A stretch of DNA of 64,000 bases from Bacillota bacterium (GTDB lineage: Bacteria > Bacillota > UBA4882 > UBA8346). Location: positions 16,269 to 80,268 of the forward strand of contig JAEWZY010000015.1 in assembly GCA_023394955.1 (NCBI GenBank), given 5' to 3'. A program made the position numbers and the translations under genes. The notes below the pieces were generated by a model. That model was not told the origin of the DNA, did not search any database, and saw nothing but the letters and a program-made list of their open reading frames with translations. Of the stretch, positions 26,251-35,268 are shown one piece after another (within the stretch, counting starts at the first letter, position 1; the number at the start of each line of letters is the position of its first letter).

Positions 26251-27039
26251 TCAACGATCCCGATTCAGGATGTCCCCCATATTGACCTCGGGGTGATGAT
26301 ATCTTTTCCGCGTCGCCGTTTTCTTCCCGTATTGAATAGCCTTTTCCGGACACCACTGCAGACACGCCAGGCACTGTTCGCAATTACCCCTCCAAACAGG
26401 AGTCCCATTATTCAGCTCGATATTGGAGACGGGGCAAATCTTTTGGCAGATGCCGCATTGATTGCATTTTTCATCAGCCCGGAAATCTCGGTCCATTTCC
26501 GGAATATGCTTAGCTGATAAATTATAAATAATACTTGAAAATATTAAATTTATAAATGGGTTGCTGTTCTCTTTTCTCCCCCGTTGGTCGCTGTTGATAT
26601 AATCAGCTATGATTTTCGCCTTCCGACCCCAATCGGCAAACATCTTCCGTTGCTTCTCTTCCGCTATCGCCCCGTACATGGGCGTGTAATTGCCGGGCAT
26701 CCTCACGGCAAACCCCGCCGCCAACTTCCCCCCATGTTTTTCCAATATTTTCGCGAAGATGTTGACGGCCGCCCCCGGCATGCCGCCGTAGGTTACAATG
26801 GTATAAATCGATATATCCTTAAGATTTTTAATACTTTTAATAAACCGCTCAATGATCAGCGGTATGCCCCACATATAAACCGGAAAAACGACCACCGCTA
26901 CTTTAGCGCCAATTTCAATCGCGTCTTTAGTTAAAGCCTCCGGGATGGAAATAAGTTCACCCCCTGTTTCTCTTGCGATATCTCTTGCCGCCGCTAATGA
27001 ATTCCCCGTACCCGTAAAGTAATATACCTCTGTTTTTAT
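26251..27039 (-). CDS. EFR1-type protein: flavodoxin-like domain plus two [4Fe-4S] clusters
   Basis: The N-terminal flavodoxin-like half begins KTEVYYFTGTGNSLAAARDI, with the FMN phosphate loop FTGTGNS, and continues through VVFPVYMWGIPLIIERF. The C-terminal ferredoxin half has CNQCGICQKICPV and CEQCLACLQWCP, binding two [4Fe-4S] clusters. Such EFR1 proteins move electrons in anaerobes. The family-typical N-terminus lies upstream of the first usable GTG (26895). The frame is open back to a TAA near 27072 but has no ATG, GTG, TTG or CTG. The best site is AGGGGGG followed 6 bases later by ATA at 27037-27039, giving 262 residues. A non-canonical AUA start is inferred; loss of the start codon or a sequencing error is the alternative. 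Confidence 0.75.
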   Translation of the reverse strand: MKTEVYYFTGTGNSLAAARDIARETGGELISIPEALTKDAIEIGAKVAVVVFPVYMWGIPLIIERFIKSIKNLKDISIYTIVTYGGMPGAAVNIFAKILEKHGGKLAAGFAVRMPGNYTPMYGAIAEEKQRKMFADWGRKAKIIADYINSDQRGRKENSNPFINLIFSSIIYNLSAKHIPEMDRDFRADEKCNQCGICQKICPVSNIELNNGTPVWRGNCEQCLACLQWCPEKAIQYGKKTATRKRYHHPEVNMGDILNRDR

Positions 27040-27281
27040 TCCGATCCCCCCTGAAGAATCGATTTTAACTGCTTAACTCTTACCTCATTCCATAATCGAT
27101 AAACTGCCTGAATTTATATGTGATTTTCGCCAACATATTCCAAATTCCTTGTTTCCCACAGCAGCGACAAAAATTTTTTCCGCGCCGGATTTCCAATCGA
27201 AGATACTACTTGAAATAAGTCTATAAGGTATACAAACCGGATGATTGAGAGGATAATGTGGAGTAGCTAAAATCAGTAGCT

Positions 27282-29060
27282 TTAATCATTAAAATGGTTG
27301 CCAGGCGACGCTAGAGGCACCGTAAAACTGAATACCGACCCTTGATTCAACGCGCTCTCCACCTGGACCTTGCCTCCATGCCCTTCCACAATATGTTTGA
27401 CTATGGAAAGCCCCAGCCCGGTCCCTCCTTTTTCCCGGGACCGGGCTTTATCCACCCGGTAAAACCGCTCGAAGATCCGGCCCAACTCTTCCGGGGGAAT
27501 CCCGATCCCCGTATCCGCTACCGCCACTTTGACCCAATCCCTTTCCCTCCGGGCCGACAGCTTGACCTGCCCATCAGAGGGGGTATACTTAAAAGCGTTA
27601 TCCAACAGATTAATCACTACTTGTTTGATCTGGCCCCGGTTTGCCAAAACCTTAGGCAAGTTCAGGGCGGGAAGGTCCAGAGTCAGATTGGGAATAAGAT
27701 TAGCATTGATTAAAAAACCTTCGCGGACCTCTGTTAAAAGTTCAACAATATCAAATGCTTCCCGGCTTATTTCGGGTTTAGCGTCCAGTTTGGCCAAGGC
27801 CAAAAGGTCATTGATCAAATTGCTCAACCGGTCGCACTCCTGGTTAATCCCGGCCAGATACCGGATCAAGGTCGCTGCGTCATCTTTAGCCCCCGCCAGC
27901 AAGGTTTCAGCCATTGCTTTCATAGAGGTAACCGGAGTCCGTAGTTCATGGGAGACATTACCGACGAAATCCTGGCGGACCCTTTCCAAATGGCGGAGTT
28001 GGGAGATATCATGGAGCGCCGCCACTGAACCGGCCAACATCCCGGTTTCATCCTTTAATGGGGCTAGAAATACCTGTAACTTCCGGTTTTGTTGGTAATA
28101 AAGGTTTAGTTCGCCTTCCAAAGTTTGGTTGGTTGAATTAACTTTCTGAATTAAATCCAGTAGATGATGGTTGAAGACTACTTCCATAACCGGACGTCCC
28201 TGAACGTTCCTAGAACTCAAACCCAAGATGGCGGCGGCGGCCTCATTGATCATCATTATCTTCATTTCCCGGTCAACCACTAAAATACCATCACTTAAAG
28301 TTTCCAGTATAACTTCCAACTTACGTTTCTCTACCCCGAGCATTGCGAAGGATTCCGCTAAACGCCGGGCCATATCGTTGAAGGCCATGCCCAGATCGGC
28401 CAATTCATCCCGGCCGAAATAACGGATCCGTTCTCCGAAGTCGCCTTGGGCGAAACGCAGCGCCACTCTTTGCAATTCAATAATCGGTTCGATAAACCGG
28501 CGGATGAGCATCTTACCGAAAAACAAAGCGAACAGGGCTGCCATTAAAACGCTTAAAATAATAATGGCCCGCATCCGGAATAAAAACCGGTTCAACTCTT
28601 GTTGGTCCTTGGCTAATCTGACCACGCCGCTAATTTGGCCGTCAATTTTGATTGGGTAGGCGATATAAATCAAATCCCGCCCCAAAGTTTCGCTGCGGCG
28701 TCTAGCTGTTCCAGTCCCGCCGGAAAGGGCTTTCTCTATTTCCAGCCGGTCCCGGTGGTTTTCCATCCCAGCCGGATCCTCGGCGGAATCCCCCCACACT
28801 TTCCCGGCGCGATCGATCACCGTAACCCTAGCCCCTATCTCCCGGGCCGATTCCGCTACGGTCGCTTTTAACAGCCGGTTGTTCTCAATTCCTTCCCCGG
28901 CGACTTTAGCCGCTATTAATTTAGCCTGGATTAACAGATTAACTTCGGTGGTGGCCCGTACTCTATTTTCCTCAAAATTGATGAAATACGCAGCCAACAC
29001 TACCGTCATCAGGCCGACACCAATAATATAATAAAGAAAGAGGCGGGTTCTGAATCTCAT
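27282..29060 (-). CDS. phoR: Phosphate-type sensor histidine kinase PhoR
   Basis: A 592-residue kinase: membrane helix at about 8-28, external sensor region to about 160, second helix (about 164-184), HAMP (about 186-238) and PAS domain (about 246-350). Next come the dimerisation helix with phospho-acceptor His371 in DFVGNVSHELRTPVTSMK and a C-terminal ATPase domain (VINLLDNAFKYTP, VADTGIGIPPEELGRIFERF, GGTGLGLSIVKHIVEGHGG). The architecture matches PhoR/ResE. It is the last gene of the pstCAB-phoU-phoP operon, with GAGGGACAAG before the ATG. It should sense phosphate status through PstCAB and PhoU and phosphorylate PhoP. Confidence 0.93.
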   Translation of the reverse strand: MRFRTRLFLYYIIGVGLMTVVLAAYFINFEENRVRATTEVNLLIQAKLIAAKVAGEGIENNRLLKATVAESAREIGARVTVIDRAGKVWGDSAEDPAGMENHRDRLEIEKALSGGTGTARRRSETLGRDLIYIAYPIKIDGQISGVVRLAKDQQELNRFLFRMRAIIILSVLMAALFALFFGKMLIRRFIEPIIELQRVALRFAQGDFGERIRYFGRDELADLGMAFNDMARRLAESFAMLGVEKRKLEVILETLSDGILVVDREMKIMMINEAAAAILGLSSRNVQGRPVMEVVFNHHLLDLIQKVNSTNQTLEGELNLYYQQNRKLQVFLAPLKDETGMLAGSVAALHDISQLRHLERVRQDFVGNVSHELRTPVTSMKAMAETLLAGAKDDAATLIRYLAGINQECDRLSNLINDLLALAKLDAKPEISREAFDIVELLTEVREGFLINANLIPNLTLDLPALNLPKVLANRGQIKQVVINLLDNAFKYTPSDGQVKLSARRERDWVKVAVADTGIGIPPEELGRIFERFYRVDKARSREKGGTGLGLSIVKHIVEGHGGKVQVESALNQGSVFSFTVPLASPGNHFND

Positions 29061-29077
29061 CTTGTCCCTCTTTTCGG

Positions 29078-29767
29078 CTATTTCTTAAATTTGTACCCTG
29101 CGCCGCGGACCGTCAAGATATACTCCGGATTACCCGGGTCGGCCTCGATTTTTTCCCTTAACCATCGGACATGGACATCCACAGTCCGGCTGTCCCCGTA
29201 AAAATCATTCCCCCATACCAGATCCAACAACTGCTCCCTGGATAATACCTGTCCGGGATGGGATGCTAAAATTCTTAACAGTTCGAATTCCTTACTCGAC
29301 AGATTAACCGCTTGCCCATTTACCGAAACCTCATGCCCTAATAGATCGATCTCCAACTGGCCGCTAATTATCAATTGCCCTTGACTGCTCGTTTCAGGAC
29401 CGATTACACTCCGTTTGAGGACCCGCTTCACCCGGGCCACCAACTCCCGCATACTGAACGGTTTGGTCACATAATCATCAGCGCCTAGTTCCAGGCCGAG
29501 GACCCGGTCAATCTCTCCTTCCTTGGCGGTCAGCATGATAATCGGGACCTCGGATGTTTTCCGAATGATCCGGCAGATCTCCATCCCATTCATCCCCGGC
29601 AGCATTAGATCCAAAATAATCAGATCAAAATCTCCGGTCTCCGCCAGCTTCAGCCCTTCTTCACCATCAACTGCCGCCGCCACTTCAAACCCTTCCTGCT
29701 TTAAATTATAACTGACCGATTCCACGATCATCGGTTCGTCGTCAATTACTAAAATCTTCTTGGGCAT
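29078..29767 (-). CDS. phoP: Phosphate response regulator PhoP/PhoB (OmpR family)
   Basis: A 229-residue OmpR-type regulator. The receiver domain has acidic residues D9/D10, phospho-acceptor D53 in LIILDLMLPGMNG, and the conserved Thr and Lys (MLTAKEGEID, YVTKPFS). The winged-helix domain includes LSSKEFELLRILASHPGQVL, DSRTVDVHVRWLREKIE and YILTVRGAGYKF. It would bind direct-repeat Pho boxes. Arrays with an 11-bp period are seen before pstC, the PAP2 operon and phoA in this window. It lies between phoU and phoR with gaps of 15 and 17 bases. Confidence 0.95.
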   Translation of the reverse strand: MPKKILVIDDEPMIVESVSYNLKQEGFEVAAAVDGEEGLKLAETGDFDLIILDLMLPGMNGMEICRIIRKTSEVPIIMLTAKEGEIDRVLGLELGADDYVTKPFSMRELVARVKRVLKRSVIGPETSSQGQLIISGQLEIDLLGHEVSVNGQAVNLSSKEFELLRILASHPGQVLSREQLLDLVWGNDFYGDSRTVDVHVRWLREKIEADPGNPEYILTVRGAGYKFKK

Positions 29768-29782
29768 CCTCCCACCCCGTTA

Positions 29783-30439
29783 TCAATACTTTTCCTTCTT
29801 CCCGGTAACCAGGTAAATCGTTCTCTCGCCGATATTAGTGGCGTGATCGCCGACTCTTTCTAAGAAACGGGCGGCGAATAGCAAGTTCAACGCCTGGACC
29901 ACCTTGCGGGAATCGCCTCCGTCGGTTATAAAACCGGTGAGTTCGACAAAAAGGTCCTCATATACTTTATCAATCTCGTCATCTTTTAAACAGGTCCGCT
30001 TAGCTAACTCCACATCCCGGTCGACAAAAGCCTTCAAACTGTCCCGGACCATGCTTTCAACCATTCCCGCCATTTTAGGAATGTCGATTAAAGGTTTGAT
30101 CAAAGAATCGGTCCCGATTCTTTGAGCGATCTCCGCGATATTGGTAGCATGATCGGCGATTCGTTCCAGATCGGTGACGGTTTTCAAAACTGTCGTTATT
30201 ACCCGCAGATCCCGGGCCAACGGTTGCTGCAAAGCGATTAACCGGATACAATCGTCCTCAATCCGATTGGAAAGAGCGTCAATCAAGTCATCGCCCTCAA
30301 TTATTCTTTCCGCTAATTTCAAGTCTTGTCTGGCTAAGGCCTGCACCGCAAGGTGGATGGCTTCCTCAACCATGCTGCCCATCCGTAGCATTTCTTGTTG
30401 CAGCCCACTTAAGGATTTGTCAAAACCTTCTCGAGTCAT
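29783..30439 (-). CDS. phoU: Phosphate signalling/transport regulator PhoU
   Basis: A 218-residue all-helical protein with two PhoU repeats; it opens MTREGFDKSLSGLQQEMLRM and contains AERIIEGDDLIDALSNRIED and the second repeat LAKRTCLKDDEIDKVYEDLF. PhoU links the Pst transporter to PhoR and limits phosphate uptake. The ATG at 30439 stands 5 bases behind GAGGTGA. The frame extends to 30490 without a ribosome binding site and was not used. It is the fourth gene of the pst-pho operon. Confidence 0.95.
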   Translation of the reverse strand: MTREGFDKSLSGLQQEMLRMGSMVEEAIHLAVQALARQDLKLAERIIEGDDLIDALSNRIEDDCIRLIALQQPLARDLRVITTVLKTVTDLERIADHATNIAEIAQRIGTDSLIKPLIDIPKMAGMVESMVRDSLKAFVDRDVELAKRTCLKDDEIDKVYEDLFVELTGFITDGGDSRKVVQALNLLFAARFLERVGDHATNIGERTIYLVTGKKEKY

Positions 30440-30526
30440 CGGATTCACCTCTGTCTTCTGTCTAAAAGTATACATAAAAACCACTATCAATACTAGTTAT
30501 ACTCGAAAATTATACTGTATTCGGCT

Positions 30527-31282
30527 TTAGCCGAATCGTCCCGTTAAATAATCCTCAGTCTCCTTCTGTTCCGGATTGGTCATCACCTTTTCGGTAAGGC
30601 CGTATTCCACCAACCGTCCCAGGAGGAAAAATCCCAGATGATCTGAGATCCGGGCAGCCTGTTGCATATTATGAGTCACAATAATGATAGTATAATCCTT
30701 TTTCAGTTCCCCGATCAAATCTTCGATCTTTCCGGTGGAGATCGGATCCAGGGCTGAGGCCGGTTCATCCATTAACAGCACATCCGGTTCTACCGCCAGT
30801 AACCGAGCGATACACAACCGTTGTTGCTGGCCTCCCGAAAGCCGGAGCGCCGGCGATTGAAGCCGGTCTTTAACTTCCTCCCATAAGGCGGCTCCTAGCA
30901 GACTTTGCTCCACAATCTCGTTTAAGCGGGCTTTATCTTTCAAACCATGAATCCGCGGGCCATAGGCGATATTGTCGTAAATTGACATCGGAAAAGGGTT
31001 GGGTTTTTGAAAAACCATGCCTACCTTCTTCCGTAAAGTCACCACATCCGTTTTGGGGTCATAGATGTCAACCCCGTCAAGTTCAATCCGGCCCTCAATC
31101 CGCACCGTATCGATTAAATCGTTCATCCGGTTCAGCGAGCGGAGAAAGGTGGTCTTGCCGCAACCGGAGGGCCCAATCAGCGCTGTTACGGTTTTGGAGG
31201 CAATCTCCATATTAATTCCTGTGAGGGCCTGAAATTCTCCATAAAACAAATTAAATTCTTCCGAACTCACTTTTAGATCCAT
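30527..31282 (-). CDS. pstB: Phosphate ABC transporter ATPase PstB
   Basis: A 251-residue ATPase with Walker A GPSGCGKTTFLRSLNRMNDL (the RSLNRMND stretch is characteristic of PstB), signature RLSGGQQQRLCIARLL, Walker B LLMDEPASALDP and switch VTHNMQQAARISDHLGFF. The C-terminal PEQKETEDYLTGRFG is also PstB-specific. It powers the PstC-PstA channel for phosphate import. ATG follows AGGAGGCTTAAATTATA; the gene lies 20 bases after pstA. Confidence 0.97.
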   Translation of the reverse strand: MDLKVSSEEFNLFYGEFQALTGINMEIASKTVTALIGPSGCGKTTFLRSLNRMNDLIDTVRIEGRIELDGVDIYDPKTDVVTLRKKVGMVFQKPNPFPMSIYDNIAYGPRIHGLKDKARLNEIVEQSLLGAALWEEVKDRLQSPALRLSGGQQQRLCIARLLAVEPDVLLMDEPASALDPISTGKIEDLIGELKKDYTIIIVTHNMQQAARISDHLGFFLLGRLVEYGLTEKVMTNPEQKETEDYLTGRFG

Positions 31283-31301
31283 TATAATTTAAGCCTCCTG
31301 A

Positions 31302-32141
31302 TTAAGACCTTAGCTTTAACGAAAAACGGCTCATTAAAAGGTTGGCTGCTGTATTGATGATCCAAATACAAATTATCAAAATGCTGGACGTAGCATAAGC
31401 CCGGGGCAATGACAGCCCTTCCGCGGCTAAAGTGTATAAATGCAAGGTCATTGGCCGGGCCGAATCCATAATTGAGATCGGCAACCTTAAAGCCCCGCCT
31501 ACAGTCAACCACACCGCCGCTGTTTCACCGATTGAACGCCCGACCCCTAAAATTACTCCAGTGACAATCCCCGGTAAGGCCGCCGGGATCACTACCTGGG
31601 CGATGGTCACCCACTTGGTGGCGCCCAAGGCCAAACTCCCCTCCCGGTAAGAATCGGGCACCGCTTTAATCGCTTCTTCCGAAGTCCGGATAATAGTCGG
31701 CAGGAGCATCAACGCCAGAGTGATAGCGCCGGAAAGAATCGAAAACCCGAGATGCAGGAAGGTTACGAGAAAGGCGAAGCCAAACAGTCCAAAGATAATT
31801 GAAGGCACACCGGCCAGAGTTTCAGTGGCGAACCGAATTACCTTAGTTACTCCGCTTTCACGGGTATACTCGGCCAAAAAAACAGCGGTCCCGACTCCGA
31901 TGGGGGTTGCGATTATTAACGATACTACAGTCAGATATAATGAAGCGATTATCGTTGGGAAAATTCCGCCTTCTCGCCCCATCCGTTTCGGATAAGTCGT
32001 TAAAAACTCCCAGTTAACAGAGGGAAGCCCTTCTTTTAAGATGAAAAAAATGATCAACACCAAACAGCCGATGGTGATCAAAGCCGTAGTCCAAAGCAAT
32101 CCAAAAGCGATTATTTGAGTGAATTTTGTAGCGCGTCGCAT
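31302..32141 (-). CDS. pstA: Phosphate ABC transporter permease PstA
   Basis: A permease of about 279 residues with six helices, of the PstA family: GREGGIFPTIIASLYLTVVS, GVGTAVFLAEYTRESG, AGVPSIIFGLFGFAFLV and the coupling loop YREGSLALGATKWVTIAQVV. It pairs with PstC to form the channel. The ATG at 32141 shares its A with the pstC stop (TGATG), a sign of translational coupling. The upstream TTG at 32144 is also in frame. Confidence 0.96.
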   Translation of the reverse strand: MRRATKFTQIIAFGLLWTTALITIGCLVLIIFFILKEGLPSVNWEFLTTYPKRMGREGGIFPTIIASLYLTVVSLIIATPIGVGTAVFLAEYTRESGVTKVIRFATETLAGVPSIIFGLFGFAFLVTFLHLGFSILSGAITLALMLLPTIIRTSEEAIKAVPDSYREGSLALGATKWVTIAQVVIPAALPGIVTGVILGVGRSIGETAAVWLTVGGALRLPISIMDSARPMTLHLYTLAAEGLSLPRAYATSSILIICIWIINTAANLLMSRFSLKLRS

Positions 32142-33010
32142 CAAGTCCCAACCTTCTTTCCGGAGAAAAATAGCGCAAGGGAATTAATGAGTATAATTAA
32201 GCCGAACAAGACGATACCAACGGTGAATAAAGCTCCGGCATGCTCTCCCGAAGCATAAGCCCATTCTTGGCCGATAGTTCCGGTTAGGGTAGCGCCCGGT
32301 TCCAACATGGACTTGGGGACCAAGGGAGTATTCCCGGTAATCATGATCACCGCCATCGTTTCCCCGACCGCCCTTCCCATGCCCAAAACCACCGCCGCCA
32401 TAATCCCGGAACGGGCCGCCGGAACCAATACCTTGTAAATAGTCTGCCACTGAGTGGCCCCCAATGCCAGGGAAGCTTCTTTGTAATCACGGGGCACCGC
32501 TCGAATCGAATCTTCCGCTACGCTGATGATCGTTGGCAGGATCATGATGCTTAAGATAATTCCGCCCGCCAGCAAACTAAAGCCAAACCCGCCCACAATG
32601 ATCCGGAGGAACGGAACCAAAACCACCAAGCCAAAAAAACCGTAAACCACCGATGGGATCCCGGCCAACAAATTAATGGCGGGACCCACTATTTTACAGA
32701 TTGTTTCCGAAGCGATCTCCGCCATAAAAACGGCGCAGCCCACTCCCAAGGGCACGCCGATTACTAGCGCCAATAATGTGACATACATTGAGCCAACTAT
32801 TAACGGCAGCATCCCATAATTAGATGTCGCCGGCTGCCATTCTTCCCCGGTCAATAGAGCAACCGGACCATACTTCATCAGTACCGGCCAGCCTTCTTTG
32901 AAAACGAATACAATTATTAAAACCACTCCGGTTACCGCTATCGAGGCTATCCCCAAAAGCAAGCCGGCGATATTTCGTTCTTTACGATTGTTCCTTTCCT
33001 GGTTAGCCAT
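32141..33010 (-). CDS. pstC: Phosphate ABC transporter permease PstC
   Basis: A 289-residue permease with six helices, of the PstC family: WQPATSNYGMLPLIVGSMYV, GVGCAVFMAEIASETIC, AGIPSVVYGFFGLVVLVPF and the coupling loop YKEASLALGATQWQTIYKVL. It is the first gene of the operon pstC-pstA-pstB-phoU-phoP-phoR. The binding protein PstS is not in this operon but at 40811 on the other strand. A four-fold 11-bp direct repeat lies about 145-185 bases upstream of the ATG. Confidence 0.96.
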   Translation of the reverse strand: MANQERNNRKERNIAGLLLGIASIAVTGVVLIIVFVFKEGWPVLMKYGPVALLTGEEWQPATSNYGMLPLIVGSMYVTLLALVIGVPLGVGCAVFMAEIASETICKIVGPAINLLAGIPSVVYGFFGLVVLVPFLRIIVGGFGFSLLAGGIILSIMILPTIISVAEDSIRAVPRDYKEASLALGATQWQTIYKVLVPAARSGIMAAVVLGMGRAVGETMAVIMITGNTPLVPKSMLEPGATLTGTIGQEWAYASGEHAGALFTVGIVLFGLIILINSLALFFSGKKVGT

Positions 33011-33151
33011 TATGAAACCTCCGTTGCTCTATCTATATATGTTGCGCTAAATATTCCGAACGCTTCATCGAAGCAACATATTTTCCGAATTCAACAAATA
33101 AAGATTTAAATATTGAGATTACGGTTTGTAATTTCATTTAATAATAAGCTA

Positions 33152-33195
33152 TCCGAGTTAAGCAATTTTAAAGTGGATATTAAGCCTTTATTAAG
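33152..33195 (-). promoter_or_regulatory. Pho-box array before pstC: four direct repeats with 11-bp period
   Basis: Read on the minus strand: CTTAATA-aagg, CTTAATA-tcca, CTTTAAA-attg, CTTAACT-cgga, at 33195-33185, 33184-33174, 33173-33163 and 33162-33152. Heptamers spaced every 11 bp are the known architecture of PhoB/PhoP sites (the E. coli pho box has 7+4 spacing). The array overlaps the last bases of the chemotaxis receptor gene. Confidence 0.75.
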
Positions 33196-35056
33196 AAACT
33201 TTTTTCACTTCCTTCTCCAACTCCGGTTGTTTAGCGGTTTTAAATTTACCAATTGCTTGTTGGAGATTATCACCCCAATGGGCTAAAAGATGGCTGACGG
33301 CAACGATCTCTTGAGTGAAGCTGAAATGTTCAGCCGCAACCGATGTCGCCCGTTCAGTCCCTTCTTTGTGTTCCACAGCGATATTAGTAATCTGCTCAAT
33401 TGCCCTTAACACTTCTCTCTGGTCTTCCATCAATTTTATCGTGTAATCGGTGACCCGGGACAATTCCAGATTGACTTGAGACGTAGTTTCATCAATGGAC
33501 TTGAAAACGTCGCCCAACCCCGCAACTGCGTTTTCACCCTCTTTAATCGCTTGGTTCTCAGTTTGAATTATACCAAATAATTTTATATACATTTCCTGCA
33601 CCCCGGAAACCAACTTTTTCACTTGGTTAGTGGCTTTAGAGGTTCGGTCCGAAAGTTCTCCGATAGCCTCTGCCACGATACTGAAACCGCGGCCGTGTTC
33701 CCCGGCCCGGGCCGCCTCAATACTGGCATTTAACGATAACAGGTTGGTTTGTTCGGCAATTTCCTTGACCGTGCCGACCATTCCATCGATTTCAGCGGAT
33801 GCGACATTCAACTGCTTCATAATTTCATCGGATACATACATGAATTGTTGAATATTTCTCATTTTTTGAATGATATCGTTAACTACCAAATTGCCTTTTT
33901 CGGCGTTAGTGAGGGACTCTTCCGAAAGAAGCTGAATTTGATGGGTGAAATCATTGACCGCTTGTGAAAATTCCGTTACGGTCCGAATGATTTCATGAAT
34001 CGAGGTAACCCGTTTTTGTTGGGTTTCAGCCCCTACGGTCACCTGAGATAATGTCGTTATTAATTGTTCGGTGGCCGAATTAGCCGTGTTGGTCCCGGAG
34101 AGTAATTTTATACTATTTTCATTCACCCGGTAAGCGGCGTCGCTAATTTCCATGATTAACAGATTCAATTCACGGACCATGGTATTAAAACAATAGATCA
34201 CTTCCCCAAATTCATCCCGGCGATTTTCCGTAAGGTTCACTTCCAACTCGCCCGTAGCGATCTTGCGGGAAGCTTGCGCTAGGCGGTTTAATGGGGTAAT
34301 AATAGTCCCGGCGGTTAAAAAACTGACTAGTAAAGCTAACAAAATTGTACCCGCTAGTAGAATCTTGGTCATCAATTTTTGCTGTTCATAAGTCTCAACC
34401 GCTTCCGTTTTTGAGATTACCGCTTGTTGACGGTAATAGGTCTCAACTAGCCGGTCGATTCCTCCGATTAAAAAATAACGTAAACTATTAAGCTGCTTTT
34501 TAAATTCAGGATCCTGGTAAAGACCAGGTGTTTCAAGCAACGACTCATATATCTTTGAGTATTCCCGCCAATGGGTCCTTAATTCTTGTAAAACTGAAGC
34601 GGTCTCTTCTGTCATGCGCCGATCCGAAGCAGTCATCTTCATGCTCCAATTGTCGTCCGATCGAACTCCGCTTTTTACTGCGTTCTCAATTAACTGCTCA
34701 AAGGAATATTCCACCGTCCGGTTGACTGTATCGGGCAAATAAAGCTGACGCAGGTAATTCAAGGCTGTTTGGTCATTTTGCAGCAGAGCGTCCCTGGAAA
34801 GGACCTCTAGCTCCCCAACGTAGGACCGAATGTCTTGCAAATAGACGAGCGGTTCTAACTGACCGTCGATCACCGTTTCAACCACGTGATTCATTTTATC
34901 AATATTTAATTGGCCGACTGCGGCGATTAAAAATACCGATGTAATAATCAAGCCAAAACCAATTATTAGCTTCCATAAAATTTTGATATTTAAATAGCCC
35001 TGCACGATCCTTTGTAACAATCGCCATGGCAATAACAAAAACCTTATCATGATCAC
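33191..35056 (-). CDS. Methyl-accepting chemotaxis protein
   Basis: A 621-residue receptor: membrane helix at about 28-48, an extracytoplasmic helical sensor region (about 49-230), a second helix (about 232-254), HAMP (about 255-308) and a long coiled coil. The signalling hairpin is EIAEQTNLLSLNASIEAARAGEHG plus GRGFSIVAEAIGELSDRTSK (quoted only as landmarks, near residues 440-485). The ligand is unknown. It lies between the pst operon and a zinc-ribbon miniprotein gene, on the same strand. It may start at the GTG (35056) or the ATG two codons later. A link to phosphate taxis is conceivable from position only. Confidence 0.92.
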   Translation of the reverse strand: MIMIRFLLLPWRLLQRIVQGYLNIKILWKLIIGFGLIITSVFLIAAVGQLNIDKMNHVVETVIDGQLEPLVYLQDIRSYVGELEVLSRDALLQNDQTALNYLRQLYLPDTVNRTVEYSFEQLIENAVKSGVRSDDNWSMKMTASDRRMTEETASVLQELRTHWREYSKIYESLLETPGLYQDPEFKKQLNSLRYFLIGGIDRLVETYYRQQAVISKTEAVETYEQQKLMTKILLAGTILLALLVSFLTAGTIITPLNRLAQASRKIATGELEVNLTENRRDEFGEVIYCFNTMVRELNLLIMEISDAAYRVNENSIKLLSGTNTANSATEQLITTLSQVTVGAETQQKRVTSIHEIIRTVTEFSQAVNDFTHQIQLLSEESLTNAEKGNLVVNDIIQKMRNIQQFMYVSDEIMKQLNVASAEIDGMVGTVKEIAEQTNLLSLNASIEAARAGEHGRGFSIVAEAIGELSDRTSKATNQVKKLVSGVQEMYIKLFGIIQTENQAIKEGENAVAGLGDVFKSIDETTSQVNLELSRVTDYTIKLMEDQREVLRAIEQITNIAVEHKEGTERATSVAAEHFSFTQEIVAVSHLLAHWGDNLQQAIGKFKTAKQPELEKEVKKVS

Positions 35057-35124
35057 CAGCGCCCCTTTGATAAATTGATCGCTTTTCTTAAAACTTCAAA
35101 ACTTCAAAAAAAATCTCCCTGTGT

Positions 35125-35268
35125 TTATTTGCTGTTCAGAGAGAATTCGATATTTGAATTTTTTGGCCCCGGAGAGCGGGTTTCGTCACTCCGAAATAGT
35201 TCAGCGCCGCATTTTTTGCAATATTCTTCAAAACTCATTGCTTTAGTATTACAATCCGGACATTCCAT
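35125..35268 (-). CDS. Small zinc-ribbon protein (47 aa)
   Basis: An ATG at 35268 behind AAGGAGGCTCAAAAC opens MECPDCNTKAMSFEEYCKKC, then GAELFRSDETRSPG and a stop at 35125. Two Cys pairs (CPDC and CKKC, 14 residues apart) form a typical zinc-ribbon knuckle. The Shine-Dalgarno is excellent. It is cotranscribed by position with the chemotaxis receptor gene 68 bases downstream. Function unknown; similar miniproteins serve as metal-binding or regulatory adaptors. Confidence 0.75.
   Translation of the reverse strand: MECPDCNTKAMSFEEYCKKCGAELFRSDETRSPGPKNSNIEFSLNSK

Noticed and set aside
26056..26517. Plus-strand open frame of 153 codons over the EFR1 3' end
   Set aside because: It is antisense to the ferredoxin cluster motifs and to the small ORF tail; no Shine-Dalgarno.
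27529..28098. Plus-strand open frame of 189 codons opposite phoR
   Set aside because: Antisense to the kinase core; low-complexity Ser/Arg composition typical of a shadow frame.
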